Shown here: positions 52,132 to 61,257 of the stretch, in pieces
How positions within the stretch are numbered: position 1 is the first letter of the stretch
How the letters are laid out: every line of letters begins with the position of its first letter
DNA from: Heteroscillospira sp050943935
Lineage (GTDB): Bacteria > Bacillota > Clostridia > Oscillospirales > Oscillospiraceae
DNA length: 64,000 nucleotides
NCBI GenBank assembly: GCA_050943935.1
Contig: JBMNQC010000003.1
Location: 124,001 to 188,000 of the forward strand
Direction of reading: 5' to 3'
Program-made: the position numbers and the translations under genes
The notes under the pieces: generated by a model
What the model saw: the letters and a program-made list of their open reading frames with translations, nothing else
Databases searched by the model: none
What the model was told of the DNA's origin: nothing

Positions 52132-53211
52132 ATGGATATTCATCAGGACAGAATCGCCCGGGTGTGCGCCGGAATGGAGGCGTCGGGCGTTAGCCAGCTT
52201 CTCGTCACCGACCACCTGAGCATCTACTACCTCACGGGCATAGACGTTTTGCCCTTTGAGCGCTTCTGGGCCCTTTTGGTGCGCACCGACGGCCGCAACA
52301 TACTGTTTGCCAACAAGCTCTTCGCCCTGGGCGAGACGGGCTTTGAGACCGTCATACACACGGATACCGACGATATCGCCGCCATGGCTGCCCCCTATAT
52401 CGCTCCCGGAGCGCTGGGCGTGGACAAGAATATGCCTGCCCGCTTCCTGCTGCCCATACTGGACGCCTGCCCGGAGACCAGGGCCGTGCTGGGCTCCGAC
52501 TGGGTGGATACGGTCCGCGCCCGCAAGGACGAGGCCGAAAAGCAGCTCATGCGCCGCGCTTCCGAGATAAACGATATCTGCATGGAAAAGCTGACCGCCT
52601 ATATCCACGACGGCGCCACCGAAAAGGAGTGCGCCGCCTATCTGCTCAAATGCTACGATGAGTTTGGCTGCGAGGGAGTCTCCTTCGACCCCATAGTCTC
52701 CTTCGGCGCCAACGCCGCCGACCCCCACCATCTGCCCGACGACACGGTAGTGCAGGAGGGCGACTGCATAGTCATAGATATAGGCTGCAAAAAGGACTAC
52801 TACTGCTCCGATATGACCCGCACCTATTTCTGGAAGAAGGCCGACCCCGAACACCTTGCTCTCCACGACCTGGTGCGCGAGGCCAATGAGCGCGCCGAAG
52901 CCCTGGTGCGCCCCGGCGTACGCCTGTGCGATATAGACGCCGCCGCCCGTGACCATATAGCCGCCGCGGGCTACGGCGAGAACTTCACCCACCGCCTGGG
53001 CCATTTCATAGGCATGGAGGACCACGAGAAGGGCGACGTCAGTTCCGTGAACACCCAGAGCGCCGAAGCGGACATGGTGTTCTCCATAGAGCCCGGCGTC
53101 TACCTCCCCGGCAAATTCGGCGCCCGGGTGGAGGATCTGGTGATAGTCACCGAGTCCGGCTGCGAGATACTCAACCATGTGGATAGGCGCGCCCGGATAC
53201 TGGGCGTCTGA
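52132..53211 (+). CDS. M24 family Xaa-Pro aminopeptidase
   Basis: 359 residues. Creatinase-like N-terminal domain (about 1-125), then the pita-bread domain with metal ligands Asp (VIDIGCKKDYY), Asp (CSDMTRTYFW), His (HRLGHFIGMEDHE), Glu (FSIEPGVYLPG) and Glu (ARVEDLVIVTE). Removes N-terminal residues ahead of proline. Third gene of the peptide-use group after pepT. Confidence 0.92.
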   Translation: MDIHQDRIARVCAGMEASGVSQLLVTDHLSIYYLTGIDVLPFERFWALLVRTDGRNILFANKLFALGETGFETVIHTDTDDIAAMAAPYIAPGALGVDKNMPARFLLPILDACPETRAVLGSDWVDTVRARKDEAEKQLMRRASEINDICMEKLTAYIHDGATEKECAAYLLKCYDEFGCEGVSFDPIVSFGANAADPHHLPDDTVVQEGDCIVIDIGCKKDYYCSDMTRTYFWKKADPEHLALHDLVREANERAEALVRPGVRLCDIDAAARDHIAAAGYGENFTHRLGHFIGMEDHEKGDVSSVNTQSAEADMVFSIEPGVYLPGKFGARVEDLVIVTESGCEILNHVDRRARILGV

Positions 53212-53267
53212 GACAAAAAAGCCCGCGCAGCGCGCCGAGCAGGCAAAATACCGGACCGCGTTAGACA

Positions 53268-53356
53268 GGCTCACTTGTGTAAAGGAAGCCGTCAGCCGTC
53301 GGGCTGACTGATGGATTTACAGCCTCTCCGCCCCTTATACAGGGATAGGACTTGGC
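53268..53356 (+). repeat. Dispersed short repeat (family A), diverged copy 3
   Basis: Keeps AAAGGAAGCCGTCAGC, GGGCTGACTGATGGATTTAC and CTCCGCCCCTTATACAGGG in the same order as copy 2, with many changes. It marks the junction between the peptide operon and the island. Confidence 0.6.
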
Positions 53357-53399
53357 GCGGCGCAAACGGCCCACCGGGCGATTTAAGAAAACTATATAT

Positions 53400-53446
53400 G
53401 AGCACATGAAATACCCCCGGCTTCGCCGGGGGTATTTCATGTGCTC
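53400..53446. repeat. Perfect 22-bp palindrome with 3-base loop
   Basis: Arms 53400-53421 and 53425-53446 are exact reverse complements (GAGCACATG ... CCCCCGGC); loop TTC. No T run beyond, so more REP-like than a terminator. It lies at the point where RhuM homology ends. Confidence 0.9.
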
Positions 53447-53656
53447 ACCTTCTGCAAAAACATTTTTGATATGCTTGGAAATGACGCTTCGATCACGCTG
53501 AAACAGCTCGGCGATTTGTGCCTGTGTAAGCCATACGGTTTCGTTTTCCATGCGCACATCAATTCGGGTTTTTCCATCCTCGGTCTGATACATAATCAGT
53601 TCAGAATTCCGAGGAATCATTTGCTGATTATCATCCACAACAGCAACTCCCTTCCA

Positions 53657-54112
53657 TTAGTTTCGAATGAGTTCTGTCAAGAGCCCCTGGCAGCCTTCCA
53701 GCACATCCTGCCAAGTAGCCTCGAAATCGTCCGTATACCACGGATCGGCTACATCGCCGGGGCGGTCGGTGAACTTCATCAGGAGGTGCATCTTGTCCGC
53801 AAAATCGCCGCCGCAGATGCGGTACATATTGCGGAGATTGGCATTGTCCATGCCAATCAACAAATCGTATGTTTCGTAATCGTTGTTCTTGAGCTGACGG
53901 GCTGTTTTGCCCGAGCAGTCGATCCCATGCTCGGCCAACTTTCGGCGTGCCGGAGGGTAGACCGGATTCCCGATTTCCTCGGTGCTGGTCGCTGCGGATG
54001 AGATCTCGAATTGCTCCGAGAGTCCGGCATCCTGCACCAACTTCTTCATAACAAACTCGGCCATCGGACTCCTGCATATATTGCCGTGGCAGATAAAAAG
54101 TATCTTGGTCAT
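53657..54112 (-). CDS. Low-molecular-weight protein tyrosine phosphatase
   Basis: 151 residues. P-loop FICHGNICRSPMAE with Cys8 and Arg14 (C-x5-R) and Ser15; general acid Asp in VADPWYTDDFEATW; NxxD segment GMDNANLRNM. Full length and intact. Dephosphorylates Tyr (or Arg) phosphoproteins. GGAGAA before ATG. It lies in a degraded accessory region, so it may be cargo. Confidence 0.93.
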   Translation of the reverse strand: MTKILFICHGNICRSPMAEFVMKKLVQDAGLSEQFEISSAATSTEEIGNPVYPPARRKLAEHGIDCSGKTARQLKNNDYETYDLLIGMDNANLRNMYRICGGDFADKMHLLMKFTDRPGDVADPWYTDDFEATWQDVLEGCQGLLTELIRN

Positions 54113-54320
54113 TTGAATTCTCCGTTACAATTTCGCTGCTATTACTATAACACGAAAGTGTCGAATCGTCGAGGGGATGGCTTAAATGAGCATCATTTTC
54201 AATCTGCTCTTTAAGTTTATTCTCTGACCATCTGTATTCAGCAGCGGCTTGAAGGTACCATTGCCGCTCCTGCATCGACAGGTCAGCATCAGAGGAAAAA
54301 AGGTAGTCTTTGCTATACAA
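54113..54320 (-). pseudogene. Unknown gene remnant
   Basis: A minus-strand frame starting MYSKDYLFSSDADLSMQERQ and continuing WYLQAAAEYRWSENKLKEQI looks protein-like (helical, resembling DUF1016/YhcG-like N-terminal helices), but runs into the phosphatase gene in another frame after about 65 codons. Probably a decayed gene fragment; identity not secured. Confidence 0.35.
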
Positions 54321-54383
54321 TTTTAAATTTTTTCAACTCAAAAAAACTACCCTTTTGTGTGGGGTCAGGGAGAATTTCCATGT

Positions 54384-54389
54384 TATAAT
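54384..54389 (+). promoter_or_regulatory. Extended -10 of the 7TM sensor gene
   Basis: TGTTATAAT (TG-n-TATAAT) about 30 bases before the ATG; no good -35. Confidence 0.5.
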
Positions 54390-54424
54390 GAGACATAAGA
54401 GAAAATCAGAAAGGAGAACTGGAT

Positions 54425-56064
54425 ATGCAGGCCGACAAACGGCAATCCTTCTATATTTCCGGGGCATTTCTGCTCCTGTGTCTGGTCTCCGCCTATCGTC
54501 AGATCAGCCTGCGGCTGTTTCCCGGGGATGTGCTGCGGCCCTATCTCGTCTATGGGGTGTACGTCTTTTTGCTGGCCGGTTGGATGAGATCCATCGCACA
54601 GCGGGTGACGCAGCCCAACATGCGCATGTATCTGCTGGCGGAGGCGGGGATCATCCTGCTCTGGATGACGGTCCGCTTCATTCAGGACACCTTCCTGTTC
54701 TCCAACATCCTGCTGATGCGCGCCTCCGGCTATCTCATCGTGATCCCCGCGGTAACGGTTCCCCTGACTTCGCTGTACGCCACATTCGGTGTGGGGCGGG
54801 CGGAGAGCTACCGTCTGCCCCGGCGGTGGCTCTGGCTGTGGTTCCCGGCAGCGCTGCTCATTTTGATGGCCATGACCGATTACCGGCACCACCTGTTCTT
54901 CGCCGTGGTCCCCGGCGAAGAACAGCCAAACCTCTATTTCCATCCCTATATCGGTCTGTGGCTGGTCTACGCCTGGGCGTTCACCATGATGGCGCTTCGC
55001 ATCGCGATTCTGTACCGGCACAAGCCGCTGCTTTATCAGCTGATCCCCTTTGCGGGGCCTATCCTGTTGGCGCTTTATTGCCTGCCCTACTCCTTGTCCG
55101 CCTTTCTGGTATCCTATGAGCTGATTGAGCTGTCCGCCGGACTGTCTTTCATTGAGGCTGCCTTCTGGGAAGCCGTCATGTTCACAGGGCTTGTCCCGGT
55201 AAACACCCAGTACGAGGAAGTATTTGACCGCTCCACAATCGCCATGCAAATCGTAGATCAGGAAGGCCAGCCGCTGGCCCGCTCCGGCAGCGCGCCTGTG
55301 CTGTCTGAAAAGACATTCCACCTTCTTCGAGATCAAGGTTCTTTAGTTTCCGCAAGTGGAGTGGAAATGCGGCTCCATCCGATAGATGACAGCTATTTGA
55401 TCTGGCAGAAGGATGTGTCTGAGCTGTGGAGCGTGATCGACCAGCTTCATCACTCCTCACAGGAGCTAAGTCAGGAGAGTGTGCTGCTGGGGCAGGAACT
55501 GAAGATGAAGTCTGAACAGGCTGCCATTCAGGAACAGAACCGCATCTATGACCAGCTGACCCGCGAGGTCGGTCCCCAGCTGGAGCTCATACAGAAGCTC
55601 CTGCAAAAAAAGGACACCGCCAGCAACCTTGAACCCCTGTTTCGCCGCATCTGCCTTCTGGGCACCTATGTGAAGCGGCGGTGCAACCTGCGGCTCATCG
55701 AACAGACGAATGGGACGATCCCTCCGGAAGATCTGGACATCAGCTTCCGGGACATGACTGATTGTCTGGCAGAGATGGGTATTGTGTCGGAGGTCATCCG
55801 ACACAGCGGCGCGCCGCTGTGTTTCGACCTGTCCCTGCTGGTATTTGACCTCTTTGAGTTCCTTCTGGAATATGAACGTTTCGCCCCCGCGCCATTCAGG
55901 TTGTTCTGGACGGGCCCGATACCGTGCTGCTCACGGTGTCCTCCGCTACTGACAGGACTCCAGACCGTGAGCTGCGCCGACTGTATGGGCAGGATACGGA
56001 TCTGGACTGTCAGACCATCCCGTCAGGCTACCGGGTGACCCTGCATTGGAAGGAGGCTGTCTGA
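54425..56064 (+). pseudogene. 7TM-type sensor histidine kinase-like protein with frameshift near its end
   Basis: ATG 54425 after AAAGGAGA. Seven or eight helices in residues 1-240 (histidine kinase N-terminal 7TM), a short PAS-like part, then a coiled dimerisation region (QLHHSSQELSQESVLLGQEL). The original frame continues in a shadow frame to TAG 56038-56040 region, giving a Cys/Pro-rich tail unlike a kinase. One base shifted at about 55885-55893 (GCCCCCGCGCC), the frame reads AIQVVLDGPDTVLLTVSSAT and ends RVTLHWKEAV with TGA at 56062-56064, one base before the next start. So the natural gene ends at 56064 and lost about one base. HATPase part looks reduced. Confidence 0.7.
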
Positions 56065-56065
56065 T

Positions 56066-56515
56066 TTGAGCAAAAAGAATCTCTTGGTCTCCCAAACCAT
56101 TCATAAAGCCATCGACTCCTACCCAGGCGGGCTCTGTTTCGCCATGCCGGATGGTCGTCCCATTTTAGTGAATTTTCAGATGAACGATCTGTGCCTGCAG
56201 CTTGTCGGCCACACGGTGTTGGACGCCGAGGCGCTGTGGGATGAGCTTTGCCTTCTCCGGGCGAATACAGAGGCCAAGTCCGAATTGACCTTCCAGCTTT
56301 CAGACGGCAAGGTCTGGCGATTTCGCCGGGAATCCCTGACGGATGGGTGCTTGTCTTACACGCAGATCGAAGTCTCTGACATCACAGAGCTCCATCGCCG
56401 CAGAGAGAAACTCGCTGAAAACAATCGCAAACTGCGGGAACAGACCCAACGTCAGCGGGCGCTCATTCTGTGCATTGCCCTTGATAAAAAATTTGAGGAG
56501 CTGTTTTACTTCTAA
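56066..56515 (+). CDS. PAS-like sensor protein, truncated
   Basis: 149 residues, TTG 56066 with AAGGAGG at 56050-56056, starting one base after the restored stop of the previous gene. IHKAIDSYPGGLCFAMPDGR and PILVNFQMNDLCLQLVGHTV is a PAS-type sensor followed by DITELHRRREKLAENNRKLR (coiled linker). Homologues I recall go on to a histidine-kinase ATPase domain; here it ends abruptly with an AT-richer tail (LDKKFEELFYF), as if cut by insertion of the next module. Confidence 0.65.
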   Translation: MSKKNLLVSQTIHKAIDSYPGGLCFAMPDGRPILVNFQMNDLCLQLVGHTVLDAEALWDELCLLRANTEAKSELTFQLSDGKVWRFRRESLTDGCLSYTQIEVSDITELHRRREKLAENNRKLREQTQRQRALILCIALDKKFEELFYF

Positions 56516-56551
56516 ATAAAATCGTCTTTCTCTTAAAGTGGAGGTTATAAA

Positions 56552-56740
56552 GTGATAAAGGAAAAATGGGTATTATGCCCAGTCTGCAAGAGCAAAACAC
56601 GGCTAAAAGTTCGTGCAGACACGGAATTAAAAAACTTCCCCCTATTCTGTCCAAAGTGTAAGCATGAGACGCTTATCAACATACAACAAATGAATATATC
56701 CATTATCAAAGAGCCAGGCGCACAGATACAGAGCCGATAA
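56552..56740 (+). CDS. Cysteine-rich KTR domain protein
   Basis: 62 residues, GTG 56552 after GGAGG. Two CxxC knuckles (LCPVCKSKTRLKVRADT and FCPKCKHETLIN) around the K-T-R motif: a zinc-ribbon family that is common in Tn916-like and other conjugative elements. Function unknown. It marks this stretch as integrative-element debris. Confidence 0.85.
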   Translation: MIKEKWVLCPVCKSKTRLKVRADTELKNFPLFCPKCKHETLINIQQMNISIIKEPGAQIQSR

Positions 56741-56775
56741 CATGGAGGGAAATCCTCGGATGTTATCGGCTTTGT
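56733..56775 (+). terminator. Terminator after KTR gene
   Basis: GCCGATAACA / TGTTATCGGC with a partly paired inner part, then TTTG. Confidence 0.75.
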
Positions 56776-56874
56776 TCTGCTTTATGACAGATGATAGCAG
56801 CCTGCCCCGCCCGATGGGGAAAAGAAAAAACCGTTGCCGGGCAGGTTGGTTTGGTGCGCTTATTCTACATTACA

Positions 56875-56908
56875 GCGGCGGTTTTGAGAAATCAAAACCG
56901 CCGTTTTC
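56875..56908. terminator. Terminator-like hairpin
   Basis: CGGCGGTTTTGA / TCAAAACCGCCG, 12-bp stem, then TTTTC. The remaining 56909-57035 shows no gene. Confidence 0.6.
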
Positions 56909-57035
56909 ATAGTTTACTTAATCTTCTCCAGCTAAAAAAAGTGTAGTTCCCCCTCCGGGATCGTCCGGCTATGAACATGAAATTAGTCAGTACATTATAA
57001 GTATGGCATAGGCGCTCAACGCTGTCAGCACAATA

Positions 57036-57072
57036 GAGCTTCAAAATCTGCACCGCATAAACAAAGAAATAG
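57036..57072 (+). repeat. att-like direct repeat, copy L
   Basis: TTCAAAATCTGCACCGCATA then AACAAAGAAATAG; imperfect match to 60880-60914 and 61258-61296. Resembles a tRNA T-arm/acceptor 3' end. Confidence 0.55.
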
Positions 57073-57091
57073 CTCTAAGCCAGACAAGCGG

Positions 57092-60000
57092 TTAGGCAAC
57101 CGCATTGGCGTTCACCTGATCGATAATCTTGCGAATACCCATCCATACGGACAGATCCGTGAATATCTCCACCACGCTGCCCTTGTCTGTAAACGGAGAC
57201 TCCTGCAAAACAGACAGATCTTTCATAAGGCCGTTATGTACAATGTACTCCACGATTTGATTGACAAAGTAGATCTGCCGACTGTCCAGATTTACATCGT
57301 TCAGGTATTCCGAAAAGGCCGCCTTGGCCGCATTCATATCCAACCCGACGATCTCGCGGACAAATTCTCCCAGCGGTTTCTGGCCATACTCCGCCTCGTA
57401 GTCATGCTTCGTGCCAACCTCGCTCCAGAGGATCTGTTCCAGTGCAGATACATCCGTCTGAGTCAGCGGAACATTGCTCCTGAGCTTGGCAATCACAAGA
57501 TTGTCCTGATGCTGCCGAACATAGAATTCCGCCTTTGCCTTATAGTTCTTCAAATCATCGTTTTCCAGTTCAGACTCTTTCCACTCTACAGACAGAATCT
57601 CATCATCGAAGTTCGTATCATAACGCACCGTGGGAATCGGAATGTACTTAACAAGGTCGCGTAGATTTTCACGGATATACTCGAATTCATTGATACCAGC
57701 GTCCGCCAGATAGCTGGTATGAAGCAGTTTGTCCAGAAGCTCCGCCTGCGCCATGATCTCCGGGATATTGGCCACACCTGCAATGCCGCGGACCTTTTTC
57801 ATCAGGTCGCTGCGGGCACGGGTATAGCTCTTTCCAGCCAGATACGCAAGCTCGATCCCATACATGAGAGCGTCAAACCGCATGGCCTTGGGATCGTCCT
57901 CATCCGGCGTGATGAGCAGTGCCAACTCTTCCTTGATGAGCAGCGTGTCCTCATAGTTCAGCGCCATGTAGTTCTTTGGCTCGGCGTACAGCTCCACATA
58001 CTTCAAGTGCTGTCGCACGGCGAAGTTCTCTTTGTTCAGTTCCCGTACTTTACGAACCATGTCTTCTACCAGCGTCTTGCGGAATGCGATCAGCTCCGGC
58101 GTCTGGTAGGCCAGATCCTGCAGCTTGAAAGCGATTTGGGCCTTCAGACTGAAAATTGCCCCCTGCAACGCCATCTGATTGGCGGTAGCACGCCCCTTGT
58201 TCATGCGGAAAAACTCGAAGTTGCCGCAGAAATCGAAGATATAGAACTTGTTCTTGTCCTCGCCGTCCATCAGTCCTTCGCAGAGGCGGGTGCCGCGGCC
58301 GATCATCTGCCAGAACTTTGCCTTGCTCATGACCTTCTTGAAGAACACCAGATTCAGCACCTCGGGCACGTCAATACCAGTGTCCAGCATATCCACGGAT
58401 ATGGCGATTTGCGGCAGCTTCTTCGGATCGGAGAACTCGTCGATCGCGCTCTGGGCGTAGTTCAGATAGTTGTCGATGACCTTGGCGTAGCCGTTCAGAT
58501 GGGGATATTCCTTATTGAACACCTCGAAAATCTTCTCGGCATGCGTGTGGTTCTTTGCGAAAATGATGGTCTTGCCAATCTTCTCGCCGTAGTCCACCCG
58601 CAGTCCGTTACTCATCAGCACATGAAGCACCTCCCGGATGGTATCCTCGTTGAAGATCCACTCGTTCAGCGCTGCGGAACCGATGGCTTCCGGCATCTCA
58701 CCGTTCTGGGCAAAGGTCTCCTCATAGGCCGCCTTGTCTTCGTCAGAGAGTTCATCATAGACGATGCCTTGCTCAATGAATTTCAGCTTGGTCTCCACCG
58801 AAAGGAAATCCACCAGAAAGCCGTCCTTGACAGCCTGGGCCAGCTCGTAGCCGTAGGTAGGCACGCCGCTCTCCAGTTCAAAGACCTCGTAGGTATTTTT
58901 GTCGATCTCGTCCTTTGGCGTAGCGGTCAGGCCCACCAGAGGCGCGTCAAAATAGTTGAAGATATCCCGGTACTTGTTGTAGATAGAGCGGTGGGCTTCG
59001 TCGCAGATGACCAGATCAAAGTGACCACAGGTGAACAGCTTGCCCTGTTCGTCCCGCGCGGCGTCGATACAGTTCATCATAGTCTGGTAGGTGGAGAACA
59101 CGCAGTGAGCGCTGAAATTATCCTTTTCTTCACAGAGATTGGTCACCGACAGGTCGGGCAGCAAGTTCACAAAACTGCGCTTAGCCTGAGTGACCAGAGA
59201 GTTGCGGTCCGCCAGAAACAGGATATTCTTCACCCAGCCGTGCTGGAGCAAAACATCGCACAAGGCGATGACCGTCCGGGTCTTACCGGAGCCGGTGGCC
59301 ATGACCAGCAGCGCCTTGCGGCGGTTCTTGCGGTCAAAGCTGTCACAGACGGCCTTGATAGCCCCCTCCTGATAGTAGCGGCCGGCGATATTCTTGTCCA
59401 CCGTCACGGTCTTCAGGCTCGTCCGCATGGTGCGCAGGTTATAAAGCTTCTCCAGATCCCGCTTGGAGTAGATGGCAGCCACTTTGCGCTCCGGATATTG
59501 GCCGTCGTCGATGCGGGCTTCAAAGCCGTTGGTCAGGAAAACGACCGGACGGCGGTGATACTTCTTCTCCAGCAGGTCGGCGTACAGCTTGGCCTGCTGA
59601 CGGCCCACGGAGACATCCTTGCAGGTGCGCTTGGCCTCAATCACCGCCAGCGGGCGGTGGGCGTCATCGTAAAGGACATAATCGGCATAACCCACCTCGC
59701 TTTTGTTGGGCATACCGGGCAGTTCCACCTCATTCAGCCAGTCCCGGCCCTCGATCCAGCCAGCGTCCAGCAGCATGGCATCAATGTAGATCTTGCGGGT
59801 CTGATATTCGGACAGGTCCAGAGGTTTGGGTACATAGGTCTGCTGCTGAGCCTCCCGGCGTGCGGTAAGCTCCTCCTTCAACGCCGCGTTCTCTGCCATG
59901 AGGGCAGCGAGATCCACCTCCTGCACAGGGGACGGGGCGGGAACGGCTGGCTGCTCCGTCAGCATGGACGGGTCGAACTTGCCTTCAGTATAGTCTGTGC

Positions 60001-60376
60001 CGTAGCAGTAAGCCACGAAATCCAGAAAGATATAGAGGTTCTCCAGACACAACGCCGCCTGCTCATTAGTGATCTTCTTTCCCGTGTGAGCGGCGTTGTT
60101 GCCAAGCTGACGGATAAGCTTCATCCGCCGCCAGATGTCCTGACCAACAATATCCCGAAAATCCTCGTTGTCCATCAGGCTGACCAGCCGGTCGTCGTAG
60201 GGCAGCACCAGAGAGCCGTCCACGGAATACATCCATTTGACGGCAAACTCCATGGCCCGGCGGCAGTTCAGCACGCAGGCCGACGGGTCAATATGCAGGA
60301 TTCGCTCCGCCGACACAGCCACATCTGCAAAAGGGGAAAACTGCGAATCGGAGAGGAGGAAGTCGAAGTTGGTCAT
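57092..60376 (-). CDS. hsdR: Type I restriction enzyme R subunit (HsdR), no M or S partner in window
   Basis: 1094 residues. N-terminal DUF4145-like domain (1-130), PD-(D/E)xK nuclease in GYADYVLYDDAHRPLAVIEA K (about 229-249), SF2 translocase with Walker A VMATGSGKTRT (about 356-366), DEAH (about 457), TATPKDE, and motif VI GRGTRLCEG; C-terminal helical subunit-binding part. The R subunit cleaves DNA after ATP-driven translocation but needs HsdM and HsdS for sequence recognition. AGGAGCG before ATG. Base composition is close to the chromosome. Flanked by att-like repeats. Confidence 0.92.
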   Translation of the reverse strand: MTNFDFLLSDSQFSPFADVAVSAERILHIDPSACVLNCRRAMEFAVKWMYSVDGSLVLPYDDRLVSLMDNEDFRDIVGQDIWRRMKLIRQLGNNAAHTGKKITNEQAALCLENLYIFLDFVAYCYGTDYTEGKFDPSMLTEQPAVPAPSPVQEVDLAALMAENAALKEELTARREAQQQTYVPKPLDLSEYQTRKIYIDAMLLDAGWIEGRDWLNEVELPGMPNKSEVGYADYVLYDDAHRPLAVIEAKRTCKDVSVGRQQAKLYADLLEKKYHRRPVVFLTNGFEARIDDGQYPERKVAAIYSKRDLEKLYNLRTMRTSLKTVTVDKNIAGRYYQEGAIKAVCDSFDRKNRRKALLVMATGSGKTRTVIALCDVLLQHGWVKNILFLADRNSLVTQAKRSFVNLLPDLSVTNLCEEKDNFSAHCVFSTYQTMMNCIDAARDEQGKLFTCGHFDLVICDEAHRSIYNKYRDIFNYFDAPLVGLTATPKDEIDKNTYEVFELESGVPTYGYELAQAVKDGFLVDFLSVETKLKFIEQGIVYDELSDEDKAAYEETFAQNGEMPEAIGSAALNEWIFNEDTIREVLHVLMSNGLRVDYGEKIGKTIIFAKNHTHAEKIFEVFNKEYPHLNGYAKVIDNYLNYAQSAIDEFSDPKKLPQIAISVDMLDTGIDVPEVLNLVFFKKVMSKAKFWQMIGRGTRLCEGLMDGEDKNKFYIFDFCGNFEFFRMNKGRATANQMALQGAIFSLKAQIAFKLQDLAYQTPELIAFRKTLVEDMVRKVRELNKENFAVRQHLKYVELYAEPKNYMALNYEDTLLIKEELALLITPDEDDPKAMRFDALMYGIELAYLAGKSYTRARSDLMKKVRGIAGVANIPEIMAQAELLDKLLHTSYLADAGINEFEYIRENLRDLVKYIPIPTVRYDTNFDDEILSVEWKESELENDDLKNYKAKAEFYVRQHQDNLVIAKLRSNVPLTQTDVSALEQILWSEVGTKHDYEAEYGQKPLGEFVREIVGLDMNAAKAAFSEYLNDVNLDSRQIYFVNQIVEYIVHNGLMKDLSVLQESPFTDKGSVVEIFTDLSVWMGIRKIIDQVNANAVA

Positions 60377-60514
60377 TTTAATCGCTCCTTTGCAGTCAGG
60401 TCTATCTGTTCACAGCCGCATTGGTTCGTCGCCGCTAAAGTTGGGACAATTCCCTCTTAATGGAACTGCCAGCGCAAGACGACTTATACAATACAAGAAT
60501 TGTTATTGATAAAC

Positions 60515-60820
60515 TCAATTATTATTTTCTGCTTTTTCATGAATTCTCATTTCAAAAATGCGATTATAAACATCATTCGCTATGCAAATCATATCTTCTG
60601 TTGCGTCGAAATACAAGCCATAATCAAAATCAAATTTTTGCCACTCTATATTTTCTTGTACCCTGCTAGTTAATGTTTTTGTGCCCTTGAGCGATACTGG
60701 ATAACGCATGGCCTCACTTAGAGGAGTTTTTCCGTCTGTAAGATTTAGTATTATTTTATAGTACTCAAATACTGTGATTATATCTTTACCATACGGCTGC
60801 CTTGGTGGCGCAAAGGCCTA
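60515..60820 (-). pseudogene. Unknown gene fragment
   Basis: The minus frame reads PPRQPYGKDIITVFEYYKII, then DGKTPLSEAMRYPVSLKGTK and on to FDFDYGLYFDATEDMI and IHEKAENNN with TAA at 60515. No ATG, GTG or TTG occurs between a TAG at about 60818 and the first internal ATG (60709), so the 5' end is missing or only a 64-residue protein is made. AT-rich; family not recognised. Confidence 0.4.
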
Positions 60821-60879
60821 CCGTTAGTTAATTATAGGCTATTTCGACAGGAAATTCAATGAAAGTATTTAAACCAAGG

Positions 60880-60914
60880 GCTCAAATCCTGCACCGCAAT
60901 AAACACGGAATAAG
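60880..60914 (+). repeat. att-like direct repeat, copy R1
   Basis: CTCAAATCCTGCACCGCAAT then AAACACGGAATAAG; right border of the hsdR module. Confidence 0.55.
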
Positions 60915-60917
60915 AAA

Positions 60918-60950
60918 AAACCTCTGAAATCATCGATTTCAGAGGTTTTT
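60918..60950 (-). terminator. Terminator of the tRNA-Pro fragment
   Basis: AAAACCTCTGAAATC / GATTTCAGAGGTTTTT, near-perfect stem directly beyond the tRNA 3' end on the minus strand. Confidence 0.75.
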
Positions 60951-60996
60951 GGGTCCGAGTGACAGAATTCGAACCTGCGGCATCCTGCTCCCAAAC
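60950..60996 (-). tRNA. tRNA-Pro 3' fragment (integration footprint)
   Basis: On the minus strand: anticodon loop TTTGGGA, 3' anticodon arm GCAGGATG, variable loop, T arm with GGTTCGAATTC, acceptor 3' strand and encoded CCA. The 5' half (acceptor, D arm, 5' anticodon arm) is absent to the right, so this is not a working tRNA but the 3' end regenerated by an element integrating in a tRNA-Pro gene. Confidence 0.75.
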
Positions 60997-61129
60997 TTAT
61001 CGGGAACACTTTTTCTACTTGTTTGTAGCGGTTTTTAGTTCTTTTCGCTCGGTTCTGGTTACTCTTTGGCACTCTCCAAATGGGCTGTTTCCGGGTGTTC
61101 CGGGGCTGTCTGTGGTAATCTATGTGGTC

Positions 61130-61193
61130 AAAAACGCTTCCCGCCCGGTTCCCGGTGAACTTTCACCGGTGCCGGACGGGAAGCGTTTCTCGT
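61130..61193. terminator. Long imperfect hairpin
   Basis: AAACGCTTCCCG at 61133 pairs with CGGGAAGCGTTT at about 61178-61189, with further pairing inside (TTCCCGGTGAA / TTCACCGGTG). No gene in 60997-61257. Confidence 0.55.
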
Positions 61194-61257
61194 TTCAGGT
61201 CGTCTGCATTGTAACTCTGAGCAGGCGGTTATGCAAGTGGTTTCTGCTGAGTGAGCA

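Larger units (their letters stand above)
53261..53638 (-). pseudogene. RhuM-family (virulence RhuM / phage-associated) N-terminal remnant
   Basis: GTG 53638 with GGGAG ahead. About 64 residues match the RhuM N-terminus (MYQTEDGKTRIDVRMENETV, WLTQAQIAELFQRDRSVISK, HIKNVFAEGE). Then the frame enters the 22-bp palindrome at 53400-53446 and unrelated repeat DNA. The full family is about 300 residues, so at least three quarters is lost. Starts 18 bases after the phosphatase stop on the same strand. Confidence 0.8.

Noticed and set aside
60869..61072. Minus-strand ORF over the tRNA-Pro fragment
   Set aside because: It runs through the tRNA 3' end and its terminator, so it is not a gene.
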